NCBI GenBank assembly: GCA_013360695.1
Contig: JABWBC010000002.1
Location: 23,002 to 87,001, forward strand
From: Phycisphaerales bacterium
Lineage (GTDB): Bacteria; Planctomycetota; Phycisphaerae; Phycisphaerales; UBA1924
Direction: 5' to 3'
DNA length: 64,000 nt
Part shown: positions 1-9,506 of the stretch, piece by piece
Position numbering within the stretch: position 1 is the stretch's first letter
Layout: the number at the start of each line of letters is the position of its first letter
Translations under genes and position numbers: made by a program
Notes under the pieces: model-generated
What the model was told of the DNA's origin: nothing
Database searches by the model: none
The model's input: only the letters and a program-made list of their open reading frames with translations

Positions 1-719
1 AAGCTGCATGAGGCGAACGATGCGTTCCCGGCGCCGTCCACATGGACCCCGCCGCCACCGTTGGTGGCATTTCCGTTCGAGAAAGTACAGCGCAGGAACG
101 ATGACGGGCCGGAGCCGACCCAACCACCCGCACCGTGATCCGTGGCAGTATTTGCGTCGAAGGTGCAATCGGTGAAGGTCGCCGTCCCGGAGCCAATCTC
201 GCAGACGCCGCCGCCGAACGTCGCCGTGTTCTGGCGGAAGCTGCAATTCTGGAAAGCCGGGGTTCCGGCCCCGAAGAAGTAAGCGCCGCCGCCGCGGGTG
301 GCGCCGCTGCTCTCAATGACCATGTTCTTGATGACGGGCGAGGCGTTTCCAAAGACCCAGATCGCCCCGCCGTCGGAGGAGTATCCATTTCGGATGGTGA
401 ATCCGTCGATCACGAGCGAAGACGTGCCGCTGCTGACCTGAAAGCCGCGCCGGGGCGTGGCCTGCGTGCCCTGACAGTCGATGATGGAGAGGGCGGCACC
501 GCTTGCGGATCGGATGGTGATCGCCTTGCCGAGCGGATTGATGTCGCGATTGCCCGTGCCCGTGTAGGTTCCGGGCGCGACTACCACCGAGTCGCCCGCA
601 GCGGCGGCGTTGATGGCCGATTGAATGGTCGGGTATTGGCTGGGTACCAGGCGATCAACCGCGAGCACGGAGCCGGCCGGAATCAGAATCGACGCGATTG
701 CAAACCACGAGCGAGTCAT
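1..719 (-). CDS. Secreted right-handed beta-helix protein, 5' part only (runs off left edge)
   Basis: Own translation of the minus strand from ATG at 719: MTRSWFAIASILIPAGSVLAVDRLVPSQYPTIQSAINAAAAGDSVVVAPGTYTGTGNRDINPLGKAITIRS... Signal peptide followed by the typical 'YPTIQSAINAA..GDSVVVAPGTY' beta-helix start. Absent from the ORF track, probably because the stop is outside the window. Confidence 0.85.
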   Translation of the reverse strand, partial: MTRSWFAIASILIPAGSVLAVDRLVPSQYPTIQSAINAAAAGDSVVVAPGTYTGTGNRDINPLGKAITIRSASGAALSIIDCQGTQATPRRGFQVSSGTSSLVIDGFTIRNGYSSDGGAIWVFGNASPVIKNMVIESSGATRGGGAYFFGAGTPAFQNCSFRQNTATFGGGVCEIGSGTATFTDCTFDANTATDHGAGGWVGSGPSSFLRCTFSNGNATNGGGGVHVDGAGNASFASCS

Positions 720-848
720 CGGAATCCTCCCATTGCGAGCGCACGGTTATGCGGGGCACGCCCGGATCGCATCGGGGAACGAAATCCGCTTTGGGACTCC
801 TAGGTAGATTTGCTAGAATCCAACAAGATTCTGCTTTCTGGTGCCCTG

Positions 849-1427
849 ATGTCTCAAACACCCGCGCCCGACGCGCCCAATACAACCGCCGGCTTTGATC
901 CGACCTCGCACCACGAGCTCGTTCGGAGCGTGTATGCCGAACTTCGCTCGATCGCTGAGCACTACTTTCGTACCCAGCCGGCGAACCACACGCTCCAGCC
1001 GACGGTGCTGGTCCATGAGGCTTTCCTCAAGATGTCGCGGAGCATGGGACCGTCGAGCGCCTGGGCAATGACCGACCGAACCCACTTTCTCGCGGTGGCG
1101 GCAAAGGCGATCCGACAGATCCTAATCGACCACGCCCGTGCCAAGCGGGCGGAAAAACGCGGCGGGCGCTTGGAGGTCCACTCGCTTGGGCCGGACGAGG
1201 CCGTCGGAAAGGCCCCTTCGATCGACGTGGTGCAGCTCCACGAGGCTCTGGAGCAGCTGGCGCTCTTCGACGAGCGGGCGGCCGCGGTCGTGGAACTTCG
1301 GTTCTTTGCGGGCCTGACAGTGGCCGAGGTCGCCGCGACGATCGGGGTGAGCGATTGGACGATCGAGCACGACTGGCGCGTTGCTCGCGCGTGGCTGGCG
1401 CACCGCCTTGGCATAGACTCTCGCTAA
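849..1427 (+). CDS. ECF-type RNA polymerase sigma factor (TIGR02999-like)
   Basis: LQPTVLVHEAFLKM, RQILIDHARAKRAEKRGG and VVELRFFAGLTVAEVAATIGVSDWTIEHDW (sigma4 HTH). ATG at 849 preferred over the upstream start at 810. Confidence 0.88.
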   Translation: MSQTPAPDAPNTTAGFDPTSHHELVRSVYAELRSIAEHYFRTQPANHTLQPTVLVHEAFLKMSRSMGPSSAWAMTDRTHFLAVAAKAIRQILIDHARAKRAEKRGGRLEVHSLGPDEAVGKAPSIDVVQLHEALEQLALFDERAAAVVELRFFAGLTVAEVAATIGVSDWTIEHDWRVARAWLAHRLGIDSR

Positions 1428-1428
1428 C

Positions 1429-4068
1429 GTGAACCACCCTTCGCCCGAGCGATGGTCGATGATCCGCGGCCTGTTTTTTCGCGCGGTGGAAGTAGCACCT
1501 TCCGAGCGCGCCGCCTTTATTCGCTCGCAGGCTCGATCGGACTCGGTCGCGGCAGACGTGCTCGCGTTGCTGGAGGGCGACGCGGCGTCGGCGACGTTCG
1601 CCGAGAACCCCGCGTCTGCCATCGGGCTCACAAGCCCCGGCGGGGCTGGCTCATCGCGCACCCTGGAAGCGGGCTCGATGGTCGGGGGCTATCGCGTCAT
1701 CGCCCGGCTGGCGGAGGGCGCGTTCGGCCTGGTCTATGTCGCCGAGCAGCAGCGCCCGACGCGACGTGTCGCCGTCAAGGTGCTGCGCCCCGATGTTACA
1801 TCACGAACATCGCTGATCCGCTTTCAGTTCGAGCCTGAGTTCTTGGCCGCCCTCACGCACCCCGGGATCGCCCAGGTGTACGAGTCCGGTGTACTTCCCG
1901 CGCCCGACGGCCGGCCGTACTTCGCGATGGAACTGGTCGACGGCGTGCCGATCACCGAGTTCGGGCGCACGCTCCCGCTCCGTGAACGCCTGCGGGTGCT
2001 CATCGAGGTCTGCCACGCCGTTCAGCACGCCCACTCGCGGGGGATCATCCACCGCGATCTCAAGCCGACGAATGTGCTCGTCACGCCCGACGGACATCCG
2101 AAGCTGCTTGACTTCGGCGTCGCGCGCCTGGTGGGCAACGACGGCCGGACCGCGACGCCCGCCGGCTTTTCGAGCCAGCTGATCGGCACACTGGCCTACC
2201 TCGCGCCCGAGTACGCGCAAGCAACCGCCGCGGTACCCGACGTTCGAGCCGACGTGTATTCCCTGGGCGTGATGCTGTTCGAGCTGGTCGCGGGCCGCCC
2301 ACACCTTGAACTCGTGGGCAGGCCGCTCAACGAGTGCTTGTTGGCCGTCGCCCGAACGCCCGGCCCGTCGCTCCGTTCGGCGGTGCGTGGAGCAGATGCG
2401 GACCTGGACCTTATCGTGTCCACGGCAACCCGAGCGGAGCCCGAGGGTCGTTACGCGACCGTGTCGAATCTGGCGGCTGATCTCGAACGGTACCTTCTGA
2501 ATGAGCCCATCTCGATCCGTCGTCCCTCGCTCGGCTACGAAATCCGCAAGTTGGCGGCACGCAACCGATTGGCCGCGGGCTTGCTCCTCACGGGGGTGCT
2601 TTCGACGCTCGGGCTGCTGGGGTGGCTGACCGCGGAGCGACGCACGTCAAGCACGCGCCTGGTGGCGGCCCGCACAGCGGTCGATTCGCTCCTCAGCGAC
2701 GCCATGAAACGCCTCAATTCCACGCCCGGAACGGTGGAAACACGCGAACGTATCATCGCTCAGATCGAGGGCCCGCTCGAACGGTTGCTCTCGCTCGATC
2801 CCGCGGATGCGACGCTCCGGCACAATCGTGCGCGTCTGCTCAAGGCCAAGGCGGACGTTGCGATGGACCGCGGGCAATGGAAGCTCCTGGAGCCGATGAG
2901 GCGGTTGGTGGTGAACGAGCTTGAAGAGCTTTCGAACGCAAGACCAAGCGACTTGACGCTTCGCGCTGAGCTCGCCACCGCCTATGTCCAACTGGGTGAT
3001 GCCTTCAAGAATGGCGGTCAGTTCGTGAAGACCCGCGCGTGGTACAGCCGGGCCCACGCCATCGATCAGGAACTGACAACGCTTGCCCCAAACGACCCTT
3101 CCACACGCGACGATCTTGTGTGGAGCTATCTGCGCCTGAGCGATCTTGCCATGAGCCAAGGGAAGCAGGACGAGGCCTCCACTCTGGCGGATCAGACCGT
3201 GGCTTGCGCCCGTGATTTGATTGCGACGGCCCCCCATCGTCCTGAATCGCACTTTGCGCTCATGACCGCACTCTCGCACCGGTACGACCTCGATCTGGCT
3301 TCGCTGCCAGGGGATGCGGAGTCACGGGCGCTGACGGAATCACTCGAAGTCGGGCGGGATCTTCTGCGGATGGCGCCGTCCGATCGCGGATACCTGCACC
3401 AGCACGCGCAAAACTGCATCAAGGCAAGCCACCGCGAAGTCGCGCGGGCACGCCTCGATCGGGCCAGGGAGCTCCTGGATGAAGCCGCCGCCCGGATCAA
3501 CGAGCTCGCGCTCGGCGATCCGGAGACATGGCGAACACTCACGCTCCAGAGCTACCTGCGCTATTCACTGGCGCACCTGGAGCGGGCCGCGGGCAACCCC
3601 GAGGCGGCCTCACACCACGCCTCACAAGCCCGCGATATCGCCTGGCACATCGTGGATGCCCACGGGTCGGATCATGGCGCCGTCATCGACGCGGTCGGCA
3701 CGATCTATCGCGACTTGGACCTCGACTTCAGCCCCGATCACGATTCGATCGTTCGCGCGGAGCACACCCGCATCTGTCATGTGCTCGAGCAACTCGCGGA
3801 ATCCGCATCGCCGCCGCCCCGAGTGCTGGCCTCGCTCATCTCGATCTACCGCGCCTCGCCGGTGCCCGATCTTCGCTCCGCTGGCAAGGCCATGGCGCTC
3901 GCGGAGCGATGGGTGCAAGTCGAGCCCGATTCGCCGTCCGCAAAGATCATCCTTGGTGAGGTTCTGCTGGATGCGGCGGACGAATCCGGCGCAAGAGCGA
4001 TGTGGCGCGCGATCCACCCAGAGGATCGCCCGCGCGACGGCGCGCTGCACGAGCGGTTCGGCAGGTAG
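1429..4068 (+). CDS. Ser/Thr protein kinase with C-terminal TPR-like region
   Basis: GTG start. Kinase motifs AVKVLRPD, IIHRDLKPTNVLVTPDGHPKLLDFGVARL; TM segment LAAGLLLTGVLSTLGLLGWL; helical repeats after it. Confidence 0.92.
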   Translation: MNHPSPERWSMIRGLFFRAVEVAPSERAAFIRSQARSDSVAADVLALLEGDAASATFAENPASAIGLTSPGGAGSSRTLEAGSMVGGYRVIARLAEGAFGLVYVAEQQRPTRRVAVKVLRPDVTSRTSLIRFQFEPEFLAALTHPGIAQVYESGVLPAPDGRPYFAMELVDGVPITEFGRTLPLRERLRVLIEVCHAVQHAHSRGIIHRDLKPTNVLVTPDGHPKLLDFGVARLVGNDGRTATPAGFSSQLIGTLAYLAPEYAQATAAVPDVRADVYSLGVMLFELVAGRPHLELVGRPLNECLLAVARTPGPSLRSAVRGADADLDLIVSTATRAEPEGRYATVSNLAADLERYLLNEPISIRRPSLGYEIRKLAARNRLAAGLLLTGVLSTLGLLGWLTAERRTSSTRLVAARTAVDSLLSDAMKRLNSTPGTVETRERIIAQIEGPLERLLSLDPADATLRHNRARLLKAKADVAMDRGQWKLLEPMRRLVVNELEELSNARPSDLTLRAELATAYVQLGDAFKNGGQFVKTRAWYSRAHAIDQELTTLAPNDPSTRDDLVWSYLRLSDLAMSQGKQDEASTLADQTVACARDLIATAPHRPESHFALMTALSHRYDLDLASLPGDAESRALTESLEVGRDLLRMAPSDRGYLHQHAQNCIKASHREVARARLDRARELLDEAAARINELALGDPETWRTLTLQSYLRYSLAHLERAAGNPEAASHHASQARDIAWHIVDAHGSDHGAVIDAVGTIYRDLDLDFSPDHDSIVRAEHTRICHVLEQLAESASPPPRVLASLISIYRASPVPDLRSAGKAMALAERWVQVEPDSPSAKIILGEVLLDAADESGARAMWRAIHPEDRPRDGALHERFGR

Positions 4069-4356
4069 CTGTCGGCCCGAGAGTGCGAGACCTGCCTTGG
4101 TCAGGACCGACGTGCAGCGCATTGGTCGTGGGCTGCGGTGAAGTGCGCGACATACACCGCGCATACGAGGTCCGCCTTCTCATGCTTGTTGAGGACTTTG
4201 ATCGGTGGCCGGCGCGGCAGTTCCATCCGCCGCACTGCTGAAGCCGGACTCGCTCCCGGTTTGATGTGCTGGAGGCCCTGGAACAGGGAGGCCGGGAGTC
4301 TCCATGCTCGCGGTAAGTGCTGGAATTTCTCGTAGACCAAGCCAAGGGCCGCGGCG

Positions 4357-7300
4357 CTACCCGTCGATCGCCAGCACGGACGGCTCCTCGAACCTCCAGA
4401 ACCAGCCCAAGCCGCCGATCGGTTCGAAAACGTACCGTCCGACGTGACCATCGGAGAGTCGTCCGATCACATTGATCGGACCCGCGGCAGACGAGAAACC
4501 GGTCGGCTTGGCGACGAAGCTCCTGCCTCCATCGACGACTGCGCTCAACGGGCTGTATGTCCAGTTTCCGGGCCCTTGCTGCGGAGACCACCAGTAGATG
4601 ACGAGTTCGCCCGTCGACAGGTCTCGTCCGGCGATGTTGGTGCCGTTCCACTCGGTCACGTAGGTGGACAGACTCCCCGGCGCAAGTCGCGGGCCGGCCG
4701 CGATCGAAGTGAGGTTCGCGGTCTGCCACGCACCGCCCTCCGCCCACCAGGTTGTGAACACGGTGCCATCTTCACCTGTGCCGACGAGATTCGTGACGTT
4801 GTACTTCTTTCCTCCCTCAAGGGTGTACACCGTGAGGTAGGGTGTGACGCCGCCCACCATAACGGGTGCGCCCGTAATCGATGAGAGGTTCGCAACCTGC
4901 CACCGCGACTGGCCGGGAGACCACCACACGGACCAGATGGTGCCGTTTGCGTCGGTTCCAGCGATGTTGAGGCCATTCCAGTAGTAACTGAAGCTCACCA
5001 GCCCACCAACGAATGCTGGAGTTGAGTCGCCGTTGGGCTCCAATTCTGTGCCTGAAAGATCGGTTGATGTCCATGGGCGTAGGCCGTCGGCCCCCGCGCT
5101 CAGGGACTCACCAAACAGGAGTACATGGCCGTTGTCCGCGAGGGCGGCAATCAGGGCCTGTCCTTCGGCGGTGAAAAACTGTGTAAGGCCGCCCTTGATC
5201 GGGCGAGCCGATGCGAAGGAGCGGGCAGTCCAAGGTTCGGTCGCGCTCGCGCGTTCGAAGATCACGAGGCCGCTCGCTGCTGCCCCAGCGCCAAATTGCC
5301 GACCCGGCCGCTTCGGGTCGAACCAGGTAACGAGATCGCCGAAGGTCTGTTCACCCAGTGAGGCGGTCGCGGGGAGTTGCGTGGAGTGCCACCGCCGCGA
5401 CGCGGGGTCCAACGAGAGCCCGATGGCGAGCCCATCGGAGTTGCGATAGAGCAGGTTGGTCACATTGCCGGAGTCGGCCGCACCCGCGACCACGACGTCG
5501 CTGCCCGCGAGCCGACTCGTCGGCAGTACGACCGGCAGTGTGCGGCGTTCGCCCTTGGCAAACATCCCGCTGCTAACTGCGCCCGCAATCTCGACACCGC
5601 CGTGGCTTCCGCCGACCTCAACCAGATGATCGGAACCGCTACCTATGACAGTGAGCATCAGCGGTCCAACCACGGGACCCGCGATGATGCCGATGCCGTC
5701 GGCGGCGCCGAGATAGCGGCTGCCGGGGATTTCGGTGAGAGCGCCAGTCTCGGATGTCCAACCAAGCCGTCGCCCCAAGCCGTCGGTGACATACGCCTCG
5801 ACGGGATCAATCCAGAGAGTGATCATGTCGGACAGCAGCTCCCAACTGATCGAGGTTGCGAGCCCCTCAGAGATCTTGGTGCCGTCCACGGGTTTGCCGA
5901 GCGATTGGGTATACAACTCGAGCGCGTCGTGGTGGTGATTGAGTCCGCCGTGGTTGATGGGCCGGCGGAAGTCATCCATTTCGCCTTCAAACACATGAAT
6001 GCGAGCGCTCAGTTCTGTGCCGAGAAACTGCCCCTGCGCGGAAAGAAACGGTACCGTTCCGTCGCCCGAGGCGTTGAACTCCTGGTACCACAACTCTCCA
6101 GGTCCGGGCACCCTCGCGCCCGGGACGATCGGAGTGGACATCTGGAAAATGTCGCGCTGCGCGGTCGGGTTACCAAACTCGTCGATCGGATAGTCGTAGC
6201 GCGGCCCCCAAACCCTTGTGGTGTACGTGAGGGTGTTGGCGCCCATCTCGGGGTCCGTCGGGTCCGTTGGCTCCTTGCCGGCAATCACTCGCACATGTGC
6301 TTGCTTGAGGAATCGGCTTGGGTCTCGGCCCAGGATGAGCGCTGAGATCGGGTTGTCGTAGAGCAGATCGAGACCGTCATTGAGGTCGAGAAGCAGGCTG
6401 TTGCGACGGAAGAGGCTGTCGTTCAGCGTCGACTTGTTCTCCGGAGTGTCGCTGTCAAACAGGAATGCGTAGGTGGCCGTGAGCGTGCGTGCGGTGGGGC
6501 AGTAAAGATCCAGGAAGGCGGCCTCAAGACGCATTTCGCCGACGTCGGACATCCATTCGCCGTCATTGTACCTGGGGCTGTTGGCCGCGAGTTCTTCTAC
6601 CCGGGCACGCGTGATCGGCAACTCGCCCGGGATGTTGATGCTCGCGCCATCCATGACTTCGTCATAGGCCTTGTAGGCCAGCTTGGACAGGAAGATCTGG
6701 TACGCCGTGTCGGCGATCCAATTGTCGCGGGTGATGTTCCACGCCTTGGAGGCGCCACGATTGGGCACGGCTATCTCTGTGAACGTGTTGATCTTGGGGA
6801 GGTTGAAGCCATAGTTGGGCGCGAATCCGCCGTATGCGGCGCTCTGCATGTAGACACGAGTCACGATCCCGCCCGTGGAGTGCGCAAAGAGGTCGACCTT
6901 ATCGAGAGCTTTGCCATGGTGGCTGGCTTGGAACTCCGCGGCAGCCTTCGCGAGGTAGTACGCGAGATAATCCGTCGAGAGGTCGAAAACACCATCTGTC
7001 AGGCTCGCGGCCGTCACGCCGTCGATGAAGCCGTCGATCTTGCGGCCGAAGCCCAGACGGTTGGGGTCCTGGCCGAGTTCGAATGCTTCCTGCTGAGGCG
7101 CGACCGGCAATCGCCAGTCGTACCCGACCGCGAACAAGTCTTTGCCCTCCGTGTAGCCATGCCACTTCATGGTCTGCATGAAGTCGTCGTATGTCCGCAC
7201 AAGCGGATCGAGCACAAACTTTTCGGGCGGCATGCCGAACGTTGTCACGAACGTGGAAAAATCGTGGTCAACCGGAAAGCACCCGAAGATCCCTGGAACA

Positions 7301-9093
7301 AAGAGGACTGGACGCTGGCCAACGGGAGTCGCGACCACGATGTACGAGGTGCCTTTGTCGCTCTTGGCCGAGAATGCGATCTGGAAGAACTCGCCGCCCT
7401 GGGGACCACCCGGCAGTCGCGGCCCGACTTTCGGCCCCTCGCCGACAGATTTGACGGCGCCGTCCATCGTCGGTACCCGGTCGCCTTCCTCGATGACGAA
7501 ATCAGCGAGCGATACCGAGGCAAACCCCTCGCGGGACTCCGAGCGATTGTTGGCATGAGTAATCACTACGCCGGATCGGTGGGGTTGGAATTGAAGAGTT
7601 GTTTCGACCATCGCGAACGAGCCGTCGGTGGCAACGTCGGTGACATCACCCTTCAGCGCGATCGCCTCGAAGAGGGTCGTGTATTCGCCTTCGAGCACGT
7701 AAGAGCGCGGTTTGCCACCCCCTGACTGTGACGTCGGGGTGAGCATGACATGGTCTGTCGCAACCCAGTCAATGGTCAAATAGCTCATGTTGACCACCCG
7801 CCCGTCGGGCGATGCCGAAAGCAGGTCCGCGAACGTGTATTTGTCGTCCAGGAGCACCTGGCCGTTCTCGGCGCCGAGCGGGGAATTGGCGCTGATCCAA
7901 TCGGTGCCGCTGAAGCGCCGCCAGACGGTGTTGTCGCCATTCGCCCGGAACTCGGCGACCAGCGTGCCATCAGAGAAGACGCGAGCATGTTTCGCCAGCG
8001 TCGAGATCTCGTACGGCGCGTTGGCCGCCAACTTCTGTTGCTCAACTCGGACCGGTGCAGCGTCTCCGTTGATCGCGATAAGGACCATGGGCGCATCAAA
8101 CCCGGGCGCCGCGAATGCCCCGAACGCGACCACGCCGCCCGATCCGATGAGGAGCTGCCCGCTTGATGACGGAGCAAAGGCCCTGATCGCCTCCACCCGA
8201 GGCAGGTCTGGGGGGTCCTGCTTCACGACGATGTTGGGTGCCTTCCACTCCCCAACCTGACCGTTCAGATACTGCGAGAACGTCGTGTTGTTGGACGCGT
8301 TGCCGGCGATGTCGTGGACTTCGTCGCTGTTCAGCACCAGCGAGTAAATACCCGTCTTGGGCCATCCTGTCTGCGGATCAGTGTCGACCGTCGCTTCGTA
8401 GGCAACCGTGAAGATCGAGGCATCTCGGGTGGTCGAGGAGTGATTGTAGAGTTGCGCCATCGAGACGCTGAAATCCCTCGAAACCGAGTCGCCTGCATAC
8501 GTCAGTTTGAAGTCGCCCGCCCCGAGTTCATCACGCTTGATACGCGTCTGGTCGGACCAGGTCACGGTCCAACGAAGCGTGGCGTGCGAGCCATTCCAGC
8601 CGAAGTTGATTCCGCCTTGGAATGACGCCTGAGGGCCCTCCGAATCGATAACGACATAGCGATCCGGGCGAGCGCCGACGGTCGGAGTGCCGGCCTGCCA
8701 TCTCGAAGGGTCCCATGTTGCGATTCCACCGAGCACCAGCGGGTAGGCGACCGATTCGTCGGCGACCGTGAAGAACCCGTATGCTGCGACCCGGCCATCG
8801 CCATCGAAACCGCCGTTGCCGGTGATATTGCCGCGAGGGTCGAGCAGGTGGAGCTTGTTGGTTCCCTCGGATGCGTCTTCCCACACCGCCATCGTGCTCA
8901 GGCCGGTCTTATCCGCCTCGAGCAGCACGTCGTCACCCTGGCCGTAATCGACCACAGCCCCGAGCGTGTAGCCGGCAATCGCATCCGCGCGCAGGGCGGT
9001 GTATTCGAACATCGTGGAGAGCATCTGCCGACGCTCGAGATGCTCGACGAGCGTTGCGTCTGAAGGCGCCGTGCGCTGCCCGTGCTGAGCCAT
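4357..9093 (-). CDS. Large LEPR-XLL-like surface protein with alpha/beta-hydrolase (lipase-like) domain and C-terminal WW-rich repeat module
   Basis: N-terminus VEHLERRQMLSTM resembles LEPR-XLL. RPVLFVPGIFGC and DLFAHSTGGIVTRVYMQS (GxSxG-like nucleophile elbow AHSTGG). C-terminal repeats 'NIAGTDANGTIWSVWWSPGQSRWQVANLSSITGAP'. Confidence 0.85.
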   Translation of the reverse strand: MAQHGQRTAPSDATLVEHLERRQMLSTMFEYTALRADAIAGYTLGAVVDYGQGDDVLLEADKTGLSTMAVWEDASEGTNKLHLLDPRGNITGNGGFDGDGRVAAYGFFTVADESVAYPLVLGGIATWDPSRWQAGTPTVGARPDRYVVIDSEGPQASFQGGINFGWNGSHATLRWTVTWSDQTRIKRDELGAGDFKLTYAGDSVSRDFSVSMAQLYNHSSTTRDASIFTVAYEATVDTDPQTGWPKTGIYSLVLNSDEVHDIAGNASNNTTFSQYLNGQVGEWKAPNIVVKQDPPDLPRVEAIRAFAPSSSGQLLIGSGGVVAFGAFAAPGFDAPMVLIAINGDAAPVRVEQQKLAANAPYEISTLAKHARVFSDGTLVAEFRANGDNTVWRRFSGTDWISANSPLGAENGQVLLDDKYTFADLLSASPDGRVVNMSYLTIDWVATDHVMLTPTSQSGGGKPRSYVLEGEYTTLFEAIALKGDVTDVATDGSFAMVETTLQFQPHRSGVVITHANNRSESREGFASVSLADFVIEEGDRVPTMDGAVKSVGEGPKVGPRLPGGPQGGEFFQIAFSAKSDKGTSYIVVATPVGQRPVLFVPGIFGCFPVDHDFSTFVTTFGMPPEKFVLDPLVRTYDDFMQTMKWHGYTEGKDLFAVGYDWRLPVAPQQEAFELGQDPNRLGFGRKIDGFIDGVTAASLTDGVFDLSTDYLAYYLAKAAAEFQASHHGKALDKVDLFAHSTGGIVTRVYMQSAAYGGFAPNYGFNLPKINTFTEIAVPNRGASKAWNITRDNWIADTAYQIFLSKLAYKAYDEVMDGASINIPGELPITRARVEELAANSPRYNDGEWMSDVGEMRLEAAFLDLYCPTARTLTATYAFLFDSDTPENKSTLNDSLFRRNSLLLDLNDGLDLLYDNPISALILGRDPSRFLKQAHVRVIAGKEPTDPTDPEMGANTLTYTTRVWGPRYDYPIDEFGNPTAQRDIFQMSTPIVPGARVPGPGELWYQEFNASGDGTVPFLSAQGQFLGTELSARIHVFEGEMDDFRRPINHGGLNHHHDALELYTQSLGKPVDGTKISEGLATSISWELLSDMITLWIDPVEAYVTDGLGRRLGWTSETGALTEIPGSRYLGAADGIGIIAGPVVGPLMLTVIGSGSDHLVEVGGSHGGVEIAGAVSSGMFAKGERRTLPVVLPTSRLAGSDVVVAGAADSGNVTNLLYRNSDGLAIGLSLDPASRRWHSTQLPATASLGEQTFGDLVTWFDPKRPGRQFGAGAAASGLVIFERASATEPWTARSFASARPIKGGLTQFFTAEGQALIAALADNGHVLLFGESLSAGADGLRPWTSTDLSGTELEPNGDSTPAFVGGLVSFSYYWNGLNIAGTDANGTIWSVWWSPGQSRWQVANLSSITGAPVMVGGVTPYLTVYTLEGGKKYNVTNLVGTGEDGTVFTTWWAEGGAWQTANLTSIAAGPRLAPGSLSTYVTEWNGTNIAGRDLSTGELVIYWWSPQQGPGNWTYSPLSAVVDGGRSFVAKPTGFSSAAGPINVIGRLSDGHVGRYVFEPIGGLGWFWRFEEPSVLAIDG

Positions 9094-9506
9094 TCTTCAC
9101 CCCTCGAGAATGCGATATTCAGACGCGTTGTCATTGCCGAGCGACGTCAAAGCCCGCGTCGGGTAGACAAGGAAAGACCATTCCACCGGCCGCATGCGCC
9201 AATGTACCCGAAACAGTCCGCATTTCAAAGCCGGGCCGATCGTGCCAAGGTGCGCACCGGTAAACGACTGTTCTGGACGCGAGTGCGAGATTTCACAAAC
9301 ACGGCGAGCGCCAGGAGGAGGATGTCAACGACCGCTTCATATCGGCGTCGGAATGCCCACGCGCGATTCTCCTGAACACTTGGTCGACCGGGGCCCCACC
9401 GCTCGGTTCATACGATGGAGCCGCGCCAACTGCGAAGTGCTGTGCACCAAGTGGACGCCTGGCGATCGCGCGATCGAAGCAATCGTCGTTTGTCCCTGAG
9501 TCAGCC

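Noticed and set aside
4101-4260. Possible - strand protein fragment (RRMELPRRPPIKVLNKHEKADLVCAVYVAHFTAAHDQ)
   Set aside because: Looks protein-like but I cannot assign it to a family; no start, length or flanking support.
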